From a virus: a stretch of DNA of 45,174 bases. Made by a program: the position numbers and the translations under genes. Below, piece after piece: positions 28,040-37,008 of this stretch. Below the pieces are notes generated by a model that saw only the letters and a list, made by a program, of their open reading frames with translations, ran no database searches and was not told where the DNA came from. Numbering within the stretch: the stretch's first letter is position 1; each line of letters opens with the position of its first letter. The stretch is from IMG/VR virus record IMGVR_UViG_3300021339_000002, positions 1-45,174 of that record; one strand, 5' to 3'.

Positions 28040-29773
28040 ATGGAAAATGAACAGGAGGCCCCACGTGAAACCGAAAAAGCCCCGCTGCTAGAGCCGGCGC
28101 CGCCAAAAGACCGGGGATTTTTAGAAGACCATCCCCCGGTCCCCAGCCGCGGGCCGGGCGTCGTCAAGGGCAGCCGTCACCCGTTTTCTCCCGAGGCCAA
28201 GGAGAAAATGTCGCGCCTGATGAAAGAAAACCAGCAAAAGCTCGTGGGCCTTCGGATCCAAGCCGAGCTTCGCCGCAAGATCGCCGCGGCCAAGGCGGAA
28301 CTCGCCTACCGGCGAAAGCACGAGTCGATCCGTTACTACGCCGTCCGGCAAGACGGGACGACCTTGGGGCCGCACAAAAAGCAGGACGCCTTTCACCGGG
28401 CGCATTTTCAGATCAGGATCGCTTCGGGAGGTAACCGTAGTGGCAAATCGACCGCGGGAATTAACGAAGACGTCGCTCATGCGCTCGGCTACCGGCCGTG
28501 GCTTAAAGCAGACGACCCTGACTATAAAGTGGCTGTCCGCATCCCCAACAAGGGCCTGGTCTGCGGAGAAAGCTTTCAAGAACAAGTCAAAAAAGTCATC
28601 CTCCCAAAACTCCTCGGAGATGCTGAGAAAGGGGTTCCTGGCGCTTTGCCAACCGCGCAAGTCGCCGACGTCAAAAGAAACCCGCAAGGGGTTATCACCT
28701 ATATTCGACTTACTAATGGATCGGAAATTTTTCTCCAGTCCTACGATCAAGATGTTGACCTCTTTGAAAGCGCCGACTACGACTGGGTCCACTTCGACGA
28801 ACCGCCTCCAAGATCAATCTGGGTTGCCGTCCAGCGCGGCCTTACCGACAGGATGTCGCCATGCTGGCTGACCATGACGCCCCTCAAAGAACCGTGGCTC
28901 TACGACGACGTCTACAAACGCGAAGACTGCAAAGTCCTGTACTTCGACATCGAAGACAACCTCAACTACGGGTTGTCGCGCCAGGGGATCGACCAGTTCG
29001 CCGCGTCCTTAACCGACGACGAAAAAGAAGCCCGGCTCCGGGGCCGGTTTTTTCATTTAACGGGCCTGGTCTACAAAACCTATGGCACTATCCACCGCCT
29101 CAAACGGTCTCTGGTTTTACCTCGTGGAATACCACGGCATTTTTCAACCTGGATGCACATCGACTGCCATCCTCGCAAGCCGCACTGTGCAGTCTGGCTT
29201 ACGATTGGACCAGACCGGCGCAAGATTATCTGCGGCGAACTCAAGAACCACGACCCCAACAACAGGATCGAACCCTTCTGCGAGGCGATGAAAGTCTACG
29301 AGGCCACCGTCCTAAAGCTTCCGGCCGACGCGCCTTGGCGCCTGATCGACCCCTTGTCGGGAACGCCAAACCCCATCGGCGAAGGCCTGTCGATCTGGGA
29401 CGAGTTTGCCCGCTGCGGCTTCGAGTGCAAGGCCGGATCCAAGAACCGCGAGGCCGGGATTCTCCTGTTTCAAAACGAACTCAAGTGCGACACCGAAGCG
29501 GGCGTGTTTCCGACGGCCTTTGTCTTAGAGGATCTTCCGGGCGTCGACTTCGAGCTAAGGCATTACATCTGGGACGAGCACGTCAACCAAAAAGCCCAGG
29601 AGCGCTTAGAGCAAAAGCAAGCCCCCAGGAAAAAAAATGACGACTTTCTCGAAGGGATCCATCGGATCCTTCTTGACGGAGCTGACTATGAAGATTCGGA
29701 AGATGGGGAAGACGACGACGCCCCACGCTTGCCCGCTGCGGCGGCGGGCGCCAACCCGTTTACGAATTACTAG
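28040..29773 (+). CDS. terL: Terminase large subunit
   Basis: A 577-aa packaging ATPase-nuclease. Walker A GGNRSGKS is at residues 130-137. Walker B HFDE has its catalytic Asp253-Glu254 in the segment YDWVHFDEP. The C-terminal RNase H-like nuclease starts near STWMHIDCHP, with an Asp as probable metal ligand, and continues with LIDPLSG. The last 30 residues are acidic (EDSEDGEDDDAP) and Ala-rich. The gene is followed after 9 bases by the portal gene, the standard order in tailed phages. It cuts and drives DNA into the prohead. Confidence 0.92.
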   Translation: MENEQEAPRETEKAPLLEPAPPKDRGFLEDHPPVPSRGPGVVKGSRHPFSPEAKEKMSRLMKENQQKLVGLRIQAELRRKIAAAKAELAYRRKHESIRYYAVRQDGTTLGPHKKQDAFHRAHFQIRIASGGNRSGKSTAGINEDVAHALGYRPWLKADDPDYKVAVRIPNKGLVCGESFQEQVKKVILPKLLGDAEKGVPGALPTAQVADVKRNPQGVITYIRLTNGSEIFLQSYDQDVDLFESADYDWVHFDEPPPRSIWVAVQRGLTDRMSPCWLTMTPLKEPWLYDDVYKREDCKVLYFDIEDNLNYGLSRQGIDQFAASLTDDEKEARLRGRFFHLTGLVYKTYGTIHRLKRSLVLPRGIPRHFSTWMHIDCHPRKPHCAVWLTIGPDRRKIICGELKNHDPNNRIEPFCEAMKVYEATVLKLPADAPWRLIDPLSGTPNPIGEGLSIWDEFARCGFECKAGSKNREAGILLFQNELKCDTEAGVFPTAFVLEDLPGVDFELRHYIWDEHVNQKAQERLEQKQAPRKKNDDFLEGIHRILLDGADYEDSEDGEDDDAPRLPAAAAGANPFTNY

Positions 29774-29782
29774 GAGCCCTTT

Positions 29783-31855
29783 ATGGCAAAAGCCGAAGAA
29801 GTAAATGTCGCCAAGAGTCTGAAGGAAGACGAGCGCAAAGAGATTGCGCGAATGGTCGTGGCCGACTACCAGACCGACGTTTACGGCCGGAGAAACTGGG
29901 AAGATCGCCGCGCCCGGTTCTATAAACTCTGGATGACCAAGAGGGATCCCAAAAACACGCCCTTTCCGAACGCCTCAAACGTGTGCCTTCCGATGCTGGC
30001 CATCGCGTGCAACCAGTTCCATGCCCGCAGCTACCAGGCGATGTTTACCCCGGCGTCCTTTTTAAAGTCGATTCCCATCGGAAGGTCCGATGCCCGCCGG
30101 GCTCAGTCCGTTGAAGACGTCATGAACTGGCAGCTCCTCTACGAAATGGAGGACTACGAAGACGAGTTCGATAAGCTCCTTTTAGGGGTTCCCATTAACG
30201 GCATGGGCTGGAAATACCTGGGCTGGGACTACGAAAACGAGCGCCCGACGGCCACCTATGTGACGGGCATGGACATTATTCTGCCCTATCGCACGCGCAA
30301 CTTAGCGTCCTTCCGGCGCCTGACGCACCGCATCTGGTCGCATTACGACGAGCTTCAAATGAAGGCTGAAAAAGATAAGGACCGCTACGTCGATTTCGAC
30401 AAAGTGCAGAAAGGCTCAGGCGACAGCGAGCACCAGCCGCCCTTGGAAGACGTCAAAGACGAAAACGAGGGCGAGCAGCACGATCAGCAGGAATACCCAA
30501 ACCTGATCCTGCAACAATGCCGGTACTATAAAGGCAAAGACGACAAGACGCTGGCGCCGTATATCTGTACGGTTGACTACGCCTCCACCACTTTGTTAAG
30601 AATGACATCCCGCGTTGTTAAAGTGGCGGGCAAAGAAGCGATTTTCAATCCGTACGTCGACTACCATTTCTTTCCGAATATCGAGGGGTTCTACAGCTTC
30701 GGGTTCGGGCATTTTCTGGAGCAGCTCAATGAAATGGGAAACACCGCGTTCAACCAAATCTTTGATGCTGGTCGTCTATCCAATCAACCATTTGGTTTTT
30801 ATGGAAGGCGGGCCGGAATCAAGCGCCGAGAACTCAAACTCTGGCCGGGCCGCATGGAAGAAGTCGAAGACGCGACGCAAGTCTATTTCCCGCAGATTCA
30901 GCGCGTGGATCAAGTCCTGTTTCAGGTCCTTGGGCTCATTGAACAATACACCCAGCAGTTTACCTCAACCGGCGATTATCTTCTCGGACGCGAGTCTCGC
31001 GGCACCAAGACCCCCACCGCCTCGGGAACGCTTGCCATCATCGAGCAAGGACTTGTCCTCTATAACGTAATGATTAAAAGGCTCTACCGCTCTCTTAAGA
31101 AAGAGTTCGGGACCTTGGCCTTCTTAAACCAGATTAACCTTCCCGAAGAAAAGCAGTACGTCATCTTGGAAGACCCTGACCATCTGGCCTTTCCGACCGC
31201 ACGGCGTTCGGACTTTGACGGCAAGATGCACATTATCCCGGTGGGCGACCCTTCCTACGCTTCGAAACTCAGCCGCCGGCAGGAAGCCGCCGAAATTTAC
31301 TCGGGGCTCTTGGGCAATCCTTTGATCATCGACCCCGGCACCAAACAGATTAAGCAGCCCGAGATCATCTACCAGGCGACAAAGGTGTGGCTGGAAACCT
31401 TTGACCGCAAAGACATCAACAAACTTCTTCCCGAGATGCCGGAAAAAGCCCAGGACCCCGTCATCGAAAACGCCGCGCTCATGCAGGGGGACTTAATTGA
31501 AGTGAGCGAAAAAGACGATCCGATTCACCATCTGGAAGTCCACGAGCGCTTTAAGAAAACGCCTTTCTACGACCACCTTCCCAAAGAGGGGCGTGACGCT
31601 CTTGATAAACATATCAATGAACATAAATCCCAAGCCTATGAACTGATGCACGCCAAGGAGGGCCTTGGGGCCTCAGCGGCGCCGCCCCCTGCCATGCCTC
31701 CAATGCCCGGAGGGGGACAGCCGCCCATGCCGCCTGGCGCACCGCCGCCCGCCGGCGGGGCTCCACCGGCGCCCCCGCCCGCTGAGGAAATGGAGCCTCC
31801 CGTCGATACCCCGGCAGAGGCGGCGATAACGCCGAGCGGCAATGGCGCAGAATAA
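29783..31855 (+). CDS. Portal protein, P22-like
   Basis: A 690-aa protein. It begins with a helical region rich in charged residues, then FPNASNVCLPMLAIACNQFH, a common sequence around the start of P22-type portal cores. A long C-terminal helical barrel region (residues about 520-620) is followed by a Pro/Gly/Ala-rich tail (about 630-690, PPPAMPPMPGGGQPPMPPG). The 12-subunit ring forms the head vertex and DNA channel. The low-complexity tail is unusual and might interact with ejection proteins, one of which has a similar tail. Family assignment is by sequence pattern and gene order. Confidence 0.8.
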   Translation: MAKAEEVNVAKSLKEDERKEIARMVVADYQTDVYGRRNWEDRRARFYKLWMTKRDPKNTPFPNASNVCLPMLAIACNQFHARSYQAMFTPASFLKSIPIGRSDARRAQSVEDVMNWQLLYEMEDYEDEFDKLLLGVPINGMGWKYLGWDYENERPTATYVTGMDIILPYRTRNLASFRRLTHRIWSHYDELQMKAEKDKDRYVDFDKVQKGSGDSEHQPPLEDVKDENEGEQHDQQEYPNLILQQCRYYKGKDDKTLAPYICTVDYASTTLLRMTSRVVKVAGKEAIFNPYVDYHFFPNIEGFYSFGFGHFLEQLNEMGNTAFNQIFDAGRLSNQPFGFYGRRAGIKRRELKLWPGRMEEVEDATQVYFPQIQRVDQVLFQVLGLIEQYTQQFTSTGDYLLGRESRGTKTPTASGTLAIIEQGLVLYNVMIKRLYRSLKKEFGTLAFLNQINLPEEKQYVILEDPDHLAFPTARRSDFDGKMHIIPVGDPSYASKLSRRQEAAEIYSGLLGNPLIIDPGTKQIKQPEIIYQATKVWLETFDRKDINKLLPEMPEKAQDPVIENAALMQGDLIEVSEKDDPIHHLEVHERFKKTPFYDHLPKEGRDALDKHINEHKSQAYELMHAKEGLGASAAPPPAMPPMPGGGQPPMPPGAPPPAGGAPPAPPPAEEMEPPVDTPAEAAITPSGNGAE

Positions 31856-32111
31856 CGAAGACCTCTTTGACCCGGCCGAATTTCGCGCCTGGCAGCAGGA
31901 CCCCCGGGGGGAACGGTTTTGGGACGCCATCCGCGATATGGGCAACCGCCGCATGATGGCCATCCGTACCGCGCTTAAAGCCGGAAACCAGCACGACGCC
32001 GCCACGCACCTGGCCGGAGAGCTGGAAGCCATAGACGAGGTGCGTCAACTCGTGGATCTCATCATTGATGAGTACCGCGCCGAAGCCGAAGAGACAAAGG
32101 AGTCTAAATGA
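31842..32111 (+). CDS. Small phage protein between portal and GroES
   Basis: An 89-aa helical protein with ATG 31842 overlapping the portal end by 14 bases. FDPAEFRAWQQDP and GELEAIDEVRQLVDLI are amphipathic helices. Proteins like it occur between portal and scaffold genes in related podoviruses and may be minor head components. Its function is not known. Confidence 0.55.
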   Translation: MAQNNEDLFDPAEFRAWQQDPRGERFWDAIRDMGNRRMMAIRTALKAGNQHDAATHLAGELEAIDEVRQLVDLIIDEYRAEAEETKESK

Positions 32112-32440
32112 AAATTGAACCGTTTGGCGAACGTTTGATCGTTAAACGCCTAAGTGAAAAAGAGCGAAGCGGGATCTCGATTCCCAAGGAGTCAAGCCTG
32201 GCCAAAGGCAGTCTTGTTGGGCGCGTGATCCATTGCGGGCCCATGGCCGACTTTGTCGCCGAAGGGGATACCATCCTCTTTGCTAAATACTCAGGGACCG
32301 ATCTTCCCGTCGACGGCAAGTACCTGACCGACGAGTACGAGGATTGCCTGTGCATGAACGAAGATAGCATCTTGGGGAAACTTACCCCCGTAGAAGACAA
32401 CGCCGCGGCAGAGCCCGCGCAGGAGGAAGCCCATGTCTAA
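32108..32440 (+). CDS. groES: GroES-like co-chaperonin (Cpn10)
   Basis: A 110-aa protein from ATG 32108. It aligns with Cpn10: MKIEPFGERLIVKRL at the start, mobile loop RSGISIPKES, GRVIHCGP, GDTILFAKYSG, DEYEDCLCMNEDSILGKL at the end. The strand order and the hydrophobic loop motif are kept. A 15-residue Glu/Ala tail is extra. Phage GroES homologues such as T4 gp31 replace host GroES to fold capsid proteins. Its place between portal and scaffold supports this role. No phage GroEL was seen, so it would work with the host GroEL. Confidence 0.9.
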   Translation: MKIEPFGERLIVKRLSEKERSGISIPKESSLAKGSLVGRVIHCGPMADFVAEGDTILFAKYSGTDLPVDGKYLTDEYEDCLCMNEDSILGKLTPVEDNAAAEPAQEEAHV

Positions 32441-33224
32441 ACCGGAACCAGGGGCCGCCGTTGAAGTCGAAAACGAAGACCCTGCCATCGAAGAACCGAA
32501 AGCCAAGACGGAAGAAAAGAAAGACGAGCCGTCCGCCAAGGCGGCCCCGCCCAAAGGGGAGGGCCCCGCGCCGGATACCCCACGCTGGAACGAAGTTTAC
32601 GGCAAGTGGAAGGACACGGCGCGAAAACTCGAAGAACGCGAGAAAGACGTCGAGGCCATTCGGGAACATAATCAGGCGTTGGAAGCACGCCTCAACGCCG
32701 TTGAAAAAGGCAAGGCCGACCGGCCGCAGGAACCTGAGCCCGACCCCTCGGTGGATCCCGACGGCTACAAGAAATGGCACGAGATGAAGCGCCTGACCGA
32801 AAAGCAGGAGTGGGACAAGCAACGCGCCATCGACCGCCATGAGACGCAAGTTGAGATGCAAAAGGAACTGCACGAAGACTATGTCGAGATGATTAAGGTC
32901 GCCGAGCGCGATATGGTCAAGGACCCCGAACTCAAGAACAAGATTTGGGGATCTGGGAATCCTCCGAAGGAAGCCTATCTGTACGCCAAGAGGAGGGCCA
33001 AGGAGATGGAAGAGAAAAGCCAGGAGGAACAGTCTCGTGAAAAAGCCAAAAAGCAAGTCGAAACCGAAACGAGCGGCGAAGCCGGAGCGGCCTCCGAAGA
33101 GGAAGCCGAGGAAAAGCTTACCGACGCCGAAGTCCGTATCGTCAAAAACCTCTTCCCCGACATCGCGCCCGCCGAAGCCAGGAAAAAGTACATCAAGCAA
33201 AAAAAAGCCATGGGCAGAACCTAA
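32433..33224 (+). CDS. Scaffold protein
   Basis: A 263-aa, very charged helical protein with long coiled-coil segments (KDTARKLEEREKDVEAIREH, EKSQEEQSREKAKKQVETE). The Glu/Lys/Ala-rich composition, its size, and its place between portal and head genes are typical of podovirus scaffolds, which guide assembly and then leave the prohead. It ends with a Lys-rich C-terminal helix that could bind the capsid protein. A basic/acidic ORF on the opposite strand is a shadow of this composition. Confidence 0.75.
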   Translation: MSKPEPGAAVEVENEDPAIEEPKAKTEEKKDEPSAKAAPPKGEGPAPDTPRWNEVYGKWKDTARKLEEREKDVEAIREHNQALEARLNAVEKGKADRPQEPEPDPSVDPDGYKKWHEMKRLTEKQEWDKQRAIDRHETQVEMQKELHEDYVEMIKVAERDMVKDPELKNKIWGSGNPPKEAYLYAKRRAKEMEEKSQEEQSREKAKKQVETETSGEAGAASEEEAEEKLTDAEVRIVKNLFPDIAPAEARKKYIKQKKAMGRT

Positions 33225-33252
33225 CATCAACAAAACCAAAGGAGACACTGAA

Positions 33253-33690
33253 ATGAACAAAACCAAAGACGAAAAGCACCAAGCCGAGGAACGAGCAGAG
33301 CTGGCGCAAGCCGTCAAGAAAGCCCCGACGAAGCCATGGAAGGATGACAGTACGCCGGACAATCCGCGCAAGCGCGGAATGCTGGGCCTGGCCAAAGGCA
33401 AAGAAGGATACGAGCTGCGTTGGGTACGCCTTGATTCGGTGGACCGCCGCAAGAACCAGGGCTACGAGCTGGCCACGCCCGAGGAGTTCGATGCGACGCC
33501 TGACGAAAACGGGATGATCCGGCGAAACGAGTTGGTCCTGATGGTGGTGCCGACGGAAGTCTATTTGGCGCGGCGTAATGCCATCGCCAAGACAACCGAA
33601 GCCCAAACCGCGGCCCCGCGAAAGGACTTCGAGCGGGAACGCGAGGTCGCATCCCATCAATCGGGGCATAACCTAAACGACGACCAGTAG
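33253..33690 (+). CDS. Probable minor head/assembly protein
   Basis: A 145-aa protein; the start at ATG 33253 follows AAAGGAGACAC. The N-terminus is charged and helical, and the middle (LVLMVVPTEVYLARRNAIAK) has beta/helix character. It ends with a His/Asp tail. No family recognised. Its place after scaffold and before the late leader suggests a structural or assembly role. Confidence 0.5.
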   Translation: MNKTKDEKHQAEERAELAQAVKKAPTKPWKDDSTPDNPRKRGMLGLAKGKEGYELRWVRLDSVDRRKNQGYELATPEEFDATPDENGMIRRNELVLMVVPTEVYLARRNAIAKTTEAQTAAPRKDFEREREVASHQSGHNLNDDQ

Positions 33691-33704
33691 GGGGGCTCGG
33701 TACC

Positions 33705-33733
33705 TTGACAGATAACCAATACGGAGCCATACT
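33705..33733 (+). promoter_or_regulatory. Promoter for the capsid block
   Basis: TTGACA at 33705-33710 is a perfect -35. A 17-base spacer leads to CATACT (33728-33733), a 4/6 -10. It would drive the decoration/capsid genes separately from the packaging genes. Confidence 0.55.
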
Positions 33734-33741
33734 GTCTTTTT

Positions 33742-33799
33742 CGGGGTCATCCCCGCCTTTCCCTATACGCCAGTTGGCGCCTCCTCGCGGTTTACCGCG
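33742..33799 (+). other. Hairpin-rich leader of the decoration-protein gene
   Basis: CGGGG-TCAT-CCCCG (33742-33755), GCCA-GT-TGGC (33769-33778) and CGCGG-TTTA-CCGCG (33786-33799) follow the promoter, about 40 bases before the start ATG 33842. They probably stabilise a highly expressed mRNA or tune its translation. Confidence 0.45.
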
Positions 33800-33841
33800 C
33801 TTGTGTGATGCACAGCACTTCCAAAAACAAGGAGGCCAATC

Positions 33842-34369
33842 ATGGCTAACGTAGATAATGCAAGAGGCTTTAAGGTGCTTCGCGGATCCAACGGCGGAGA
33901 ACCCCGTATGCGCCGCTATAAGGCGAATGTCACAACCGATGTTTTCCAGGGCGACGTGGTTCAGATGCTTGCCGCCGGGACCGTCAAATCCATTACAACC
34001 ACCACGGGAGCTGCCACCGTCATTGGCGTCGCCGCCAATCGCGTCGATGCTTCCGTTCAAGCGACGTCTCAAGACCTCTGGGTTTACGATGACCCGGATC
34101 AGGAGTTTGAAGTTCAAGACGATGGCGAAGCCGCCACGCCATCTCAGGCTTCGGTCGGGGCGACGTTCGCTCTGATTCTGGGCACGGGCAATACGACCAC
34201 GGGCCTGTCCAGGCAAGAAATCGACGCCAGCGCCGCGGGCGTTTCCGCCACAGACGCCGTTCTCGTGCAGGGCTTTAAGACGGGTCCGACCTATGAGATC
34301 GGCAAGTACGCCAGCCATATCGTGCGCTTGAATCAACACCTCTGGAAAACGGGGAGCGCGGGAATCTGA
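33842..34369 (+). CDS. Head decoration/stabilisation protein
   Basis: A 175-aa, Thr/Ala/Val-rich, beta-predicted protein. ATG 33842 follows AAGGAGG. The layout (MRRYKANVTTDVFQGDVV, AAGTVKSITTTTGAATVIGV, then DDPDQEFEVQDDG) resembles beta-barrel capsid-cement proteins. It has its own promoter and structured leader and is separated from the capsid gene by two inserted genes. The function is inferred from composition and place. Confidence 0.6.
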   Translation: MANVDNARGFKVLRGSNGGEPRMRRYKANVTTDVFQGDVVQMLAAGTVKSITTTTGAATVIGVAANRVDASVQATSQDLWVYDDPDQEFEVQDDGEAATPSQASVGATFALILGTGNTTTGLSRQEIDASAAGVSATDAVLVQGFKTGPTYEIGKYASHIVRLNQHLWKTGSAGI

Positions 34370-35640
34370 TGACTGAAATCCCTATGAAGCCAGGGCTCCT
34401 GGTCTTTGTCATCTCCAATAATCACCACATGCTGCCGGACCCGTTCTTTTGGTCCTATTTGAAGATGCGAAAGCCCAACGGGTCCCTGGCGGTCAAGGGG
34501 GATTCCAGTCTTAAGGCCGCTTCGATTAACGAAGGAGTTCATAAGGCCCTGTTGTTCGGGGCCGAGTGGTTGTTTCTCATGGACGTCGATCAGCTGTTCC
34601 CGCCTCTGACCATACCACGCTTACTTGAAACCGCTAAAAAGCACGAGGCCAAAATCGTCTCGGTTCTCTACCATATCGCCCGGGCGCCGTACGCCCCAGT
34701 CGCCGGTTGGGTCAAGAAAGTCGGAGAAGAAGACGGCTACGTGAATTCCAAGGACATGCCTTGGCGGGACTATTACGCACCGCTGGGCAAAGGCGTCGTG
34801 GAGGTGGATTGGGCGGGCTCCGGCGGGCTGCTCATTCATCGCGACGTGCTACAGGCAATCAGTTGGCCCCCGTTTATGGACGAGTGGCAGCCCAATAAGG
34901 GTTACCGCAAGACGGGGCACGACATCGCGTTTTGCCGACGCGCCAAGGAAGCTGGATTTAAGATTTACGTGGATACGGCGGTATGCACTCCTCACGGGAG
35001 ATTCCAGTATTTTGGGCAGGAGTGGGCCCAGGCGTTTGACGAATCCGACATGGTTGGGCATATGGGCGGGGTGCTGCACCGACAAGCGCTCGAAGCGGAA
35101 TATTGGGACACGGTCTGGCAGGGCGAGCTTCTCAAGGGCTACGAGCGCGACGCCCAGTATGCCGAGACCTTCCAGCAGATTATTGACATGGTGCCGCAAG
35201 GCGCGGTTGTAGCCGACGTCGGGTGCGGCGCCGGCGTCTTGATGGAAAAGCTCAAAGCGGCCAAGAACGTCGATTGCACGGGCTACGATTTCTCCGGCCA
35301 AGCCATCGACATCGTCAAGAAGAAAGGGTTTGAGGGCCGAAGGATTGACGTTCGAAACTTCGCGGCCAACGGCGAGAGCGGCAAATACGATGTGGTTATC
35401 GCTACGCACGTCCTTGAGCACATCCAAGATGACGCCCAGTTTCTTCGCGCCCTTAAATCGCTTTGCAAACCGGGGGGACAAGTGATCGTGGCAACCCCGC
35501 ACCTAGAGGAGATTCAGGACATCACCGAGCACGTCAGGGGATACAACGATCAGCAAATCGCGGACCTCTGCTCGACTATCTTTGCTGGTTCGGCCGTTTC
35601 AAAGAACGCCCGGGATTACATAGCCGTAGGAAAGGTCTAA
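34369..35640 (+). CDS. Glycosyltransferase-methyltransferase fusion protein in the head operon
   Basis: A 423-aa protein that overlaps the decoration gene by 1 base. Residues 1-230 look like a GT-A glycosyltransferase: a first strand LLVFVIS, SINEGVHKALLFG, and a metal-binding DxD at Asp72-Val-Asp74 (LFLMDVDQLFPP), with GTGHD-like KTGHDIAFCRRAKEAG later. Residues 265-423 are a class I SAM-dependent methyltransferase: motif I VVADVGCGAGVLMEKL (GxGxG-like at 285-289), DFSGQAIDIV, and VVIATHVLEHI. The pair could attach and then methylate a sugar. The place between decoration and capsid genes suggests a virion protein as substrate, but host surface glycans are the other possibility. Confidence 0.8.
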   Translation: MTEIPMKPGLLVFVISNNHHMLPDPFFWSYLKMRKPNGSLAVKGDSSLKAASINEGVHKALLFGAEWLFLMDVDQLFPPLTIPRLLETAKKHEAKIVSVLYHIARAPYAPVAGWVKKVGEEDGYVNSKDMPWRDYYAPLGKGVVEVDWAGSGGLLIHRDVLQAISWPPFMDEWQPNKGYRKTGHDIAFCRRAKEAGFKIYVDTAVCTPHGRFQYFGQEWAQAFDESDMVGHMGGVLHRQALEAEYWDTVWQGELLKGYERDAQYAETFQQIIDMVPQGAVVADVGCGAGVLMEKLKAAKNVDCTGYDFSGQAIDIVKKKGFEGRRIDVRNFAANGESGKYDVVIATHVLEHIQDDAQFLRALKSLCKPGGQVIVATPHLEEIQDITEHVRGYNDQQIADLCSTIFAGSAVSKNARDYIAVGKV

Positions 35641-35650
35641 AGGAGACATC

Positions 35651-35974
35651 ATGAAAAAGTCATTGTTTGCCGCCTTACTTTTTACCCTGGGCTTTGCTGA
35701 ATTGGCCCATGCTGTTTGCGACCATAGAACCACCACCTGTATGACGGCGCTTGATGTCTCAGGAGCCGTGGCCATTGGGGGTCCAGTGACCCATACGGCA
35801 GTGATCAATACCGCCTCGAGCACGCCGTATGCGATTAAGTTTTCCAGCAGAACGTCCGCGATCCCCACCGGGACGCCGGCGGCTGTTGGAATCCTGGCCG
35901 TCGGTCTCGACAACATTCTGTATATCTCAACGAGCACCAACCTGGCCGGTTGGCAAAAAGTCGGAGCCCAGTAG
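35651..35974 (+). CDS. Signal-peptide protein with beta domain, next to the capsid gene
   Basis: A 107-aa protein; AAAGGAGA precedes ATG 35651. The N-terminus (KKSLFAALLFTLGFAELAHA) is a classic Sec signal peptide with an Ala-x-Ala site before VCDHRTTTC, where two cysteines could form a disulfide. The rest is beta-rich, ending LYISTSTNLAGWQKVGAQ, a pattern common in phage fibre and head-associated domains. Why a virion-type domain should be exported is not clear. Confidence 0.55.
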   Translation: MKKSLFAALLFTLGFAELAHAVCDHRTTTCMTALDVSGAVAIGGPVTHTAVINTASSTPYAIKFSSRTSAIPTGTPAAVGILAVGLDNILYISTSTNLAGWQKVGAQ

Positions 35975-36017
35975 CACCGTTTTAGCCGCACCCCGCAGAA
36001 CACCGCGCTTTCGTTTT

Positions 36018-36052
36018 CACTCCTAGTGAGTGCCTTCGCCCGACCTAGGGCG
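36018..36052 (+). other. Two hairpins in the capsid gene leader
   Basis: CACTC-CTAGT-GAGTG (36018-36032) and CGCCC-GACCTA-GGGCG (36037-36052) lie in the 128-base gap before the capsid gene. No T-run follows, so they look like leader structures rather than terminators. Confidence 0.4.
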
Positions 36053-36102
36053 CCAAAGATGCAGACATCACTAAAAATGACACCACTAAGGAGATCACAC
36101 CC

Positions 36103-36993
36103 ATGACTGCAATACGAGCGAACTTCGGGCCGCTTCTGGCGCCAGGCTTGCGCGAGCTTTTCTTCGACAAGTTTGATTCCTATCCGACCCAATACGCAGA
36201 GCTGTTTAACGTGGAGACCTCGACACGAAAATACGAGGATGACTATGGCATGAGCGGTTTCGGGCTCGTGCCGGAAAAACCGGAAGGCGTCGGGATCATC
36301 TACGATGACCCGATCCCCGGCTACCCCAAGCGGTACACCCACTCAACCTTTGCGTTGGGTTTCCGGGTGACCCGCGAGCTGTATGAAGACGACATGTACG
36401 GCATTATCCGCAAGATGCCCAAGGGCCTTGGAAAGTCCATGAGGATGACCATCGAAATTGACGGCGCCAATGTCTTTAACCGGGGCTTTAATGCCTCGTA
36501 TCTGGGACCTGACGGCGTCGTGCTCTTTTCGGCGTCGCATCCCCTGACCGGCGGGGGACTGAGTTCCAATACCCTGGCGGTTGCCGCGGACCTATCCGAA
36601 ACGTCGCTTGAGCAAGCCATCGCCGACATCTCGGCAACAACCGATGATCGGGGTATGTTGCAGATGATCCGGCCCAAGAAATTGGTGGTCGGGCCAGGGA
36701 TGGCTTGGACGGCGTCCCGGCTCCTTGAGTCGACCCTGACTCCGGGCAGCAACAACAACGCCATTAACCCCGCCAAGGGGCTCATGCCGTTTGTTGTCAA
36801 CAACTACCTGACCGACCCCGACGCTTGGTTCATCATCGGCGACGAACACCAGCTGAATTGGTTCTGGCGCCGTAAGCCGGACTTTGATCAGTCCAACGAC
36901 TTCGACACCCAGGACGCCAAGTACAGCGCCTCGGCCCGATGGTCGAACGGCTGGTCTGACTGGCGCGGAGTCTACGGAAGCCCAGGAGCTTAA
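36103..36993 (+). CDS. Major capsid protein
   Basis: A 296-aa protein from ATG 36103 (AAGGAGA upstream). The sequence starts with MTAIRANFGPLLAPGLRELF and continues with FDSYPTQYAELFNV, FRVTRELYEDD and GANVFNRGF, then LFSASHPLTGGG. This N-arm, E-loop-like and spine-helix pattern is characteristic of Mu GpT/podovirus-type HK97-fold head proteins in many uncultured phages. Its length fits, and it lies in the centre of the late block with strong leader and trailer structures, as expected for the most abundant virion protein. Confidence 0.85.
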   Translation: MTAIRANFGPLLAPGLRELFFDKFDSYPTQYAELFNVETSTRKYEDDYGMSGFGLVPEKPEGVGIIYDDPIPGYPKRYTHSTFALGFRVTRELYEDDMYGIIRKMPKGLGKSMRMTIEIDGANVFNRGFNASYLGPDGVVLFSASHPLTGGGLSSNTLAVAADLSETSLEQAIADISATTDDRGMLQMIRPKKLVVGPGMAWTASRLLESTLTPGSNNNAINPAKGLMPFVVNNYLTDPDAWFIIGDEHQLNWFWRRKPDFDQSNDFDTQDAKYSASARWSNGWSDWRGVYGSPGA

Positions 36994-37008
36994 ATCACCT
37001 GGTCGAAA

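Noticed and set aside
28861-29640. 259-aa ORF in another frame of the large terminase
   Set aside because: Arg-rich composition typical of a shifted frame in GC-rich coding DNA; the terminase frame carries the motifs.
32382-33452. 356-aa leftward ORF
   Set aside because: Antisense of the Glu/Lys-rich scaffold gene; Leu/Phe-rich composition is the complement of that bias.
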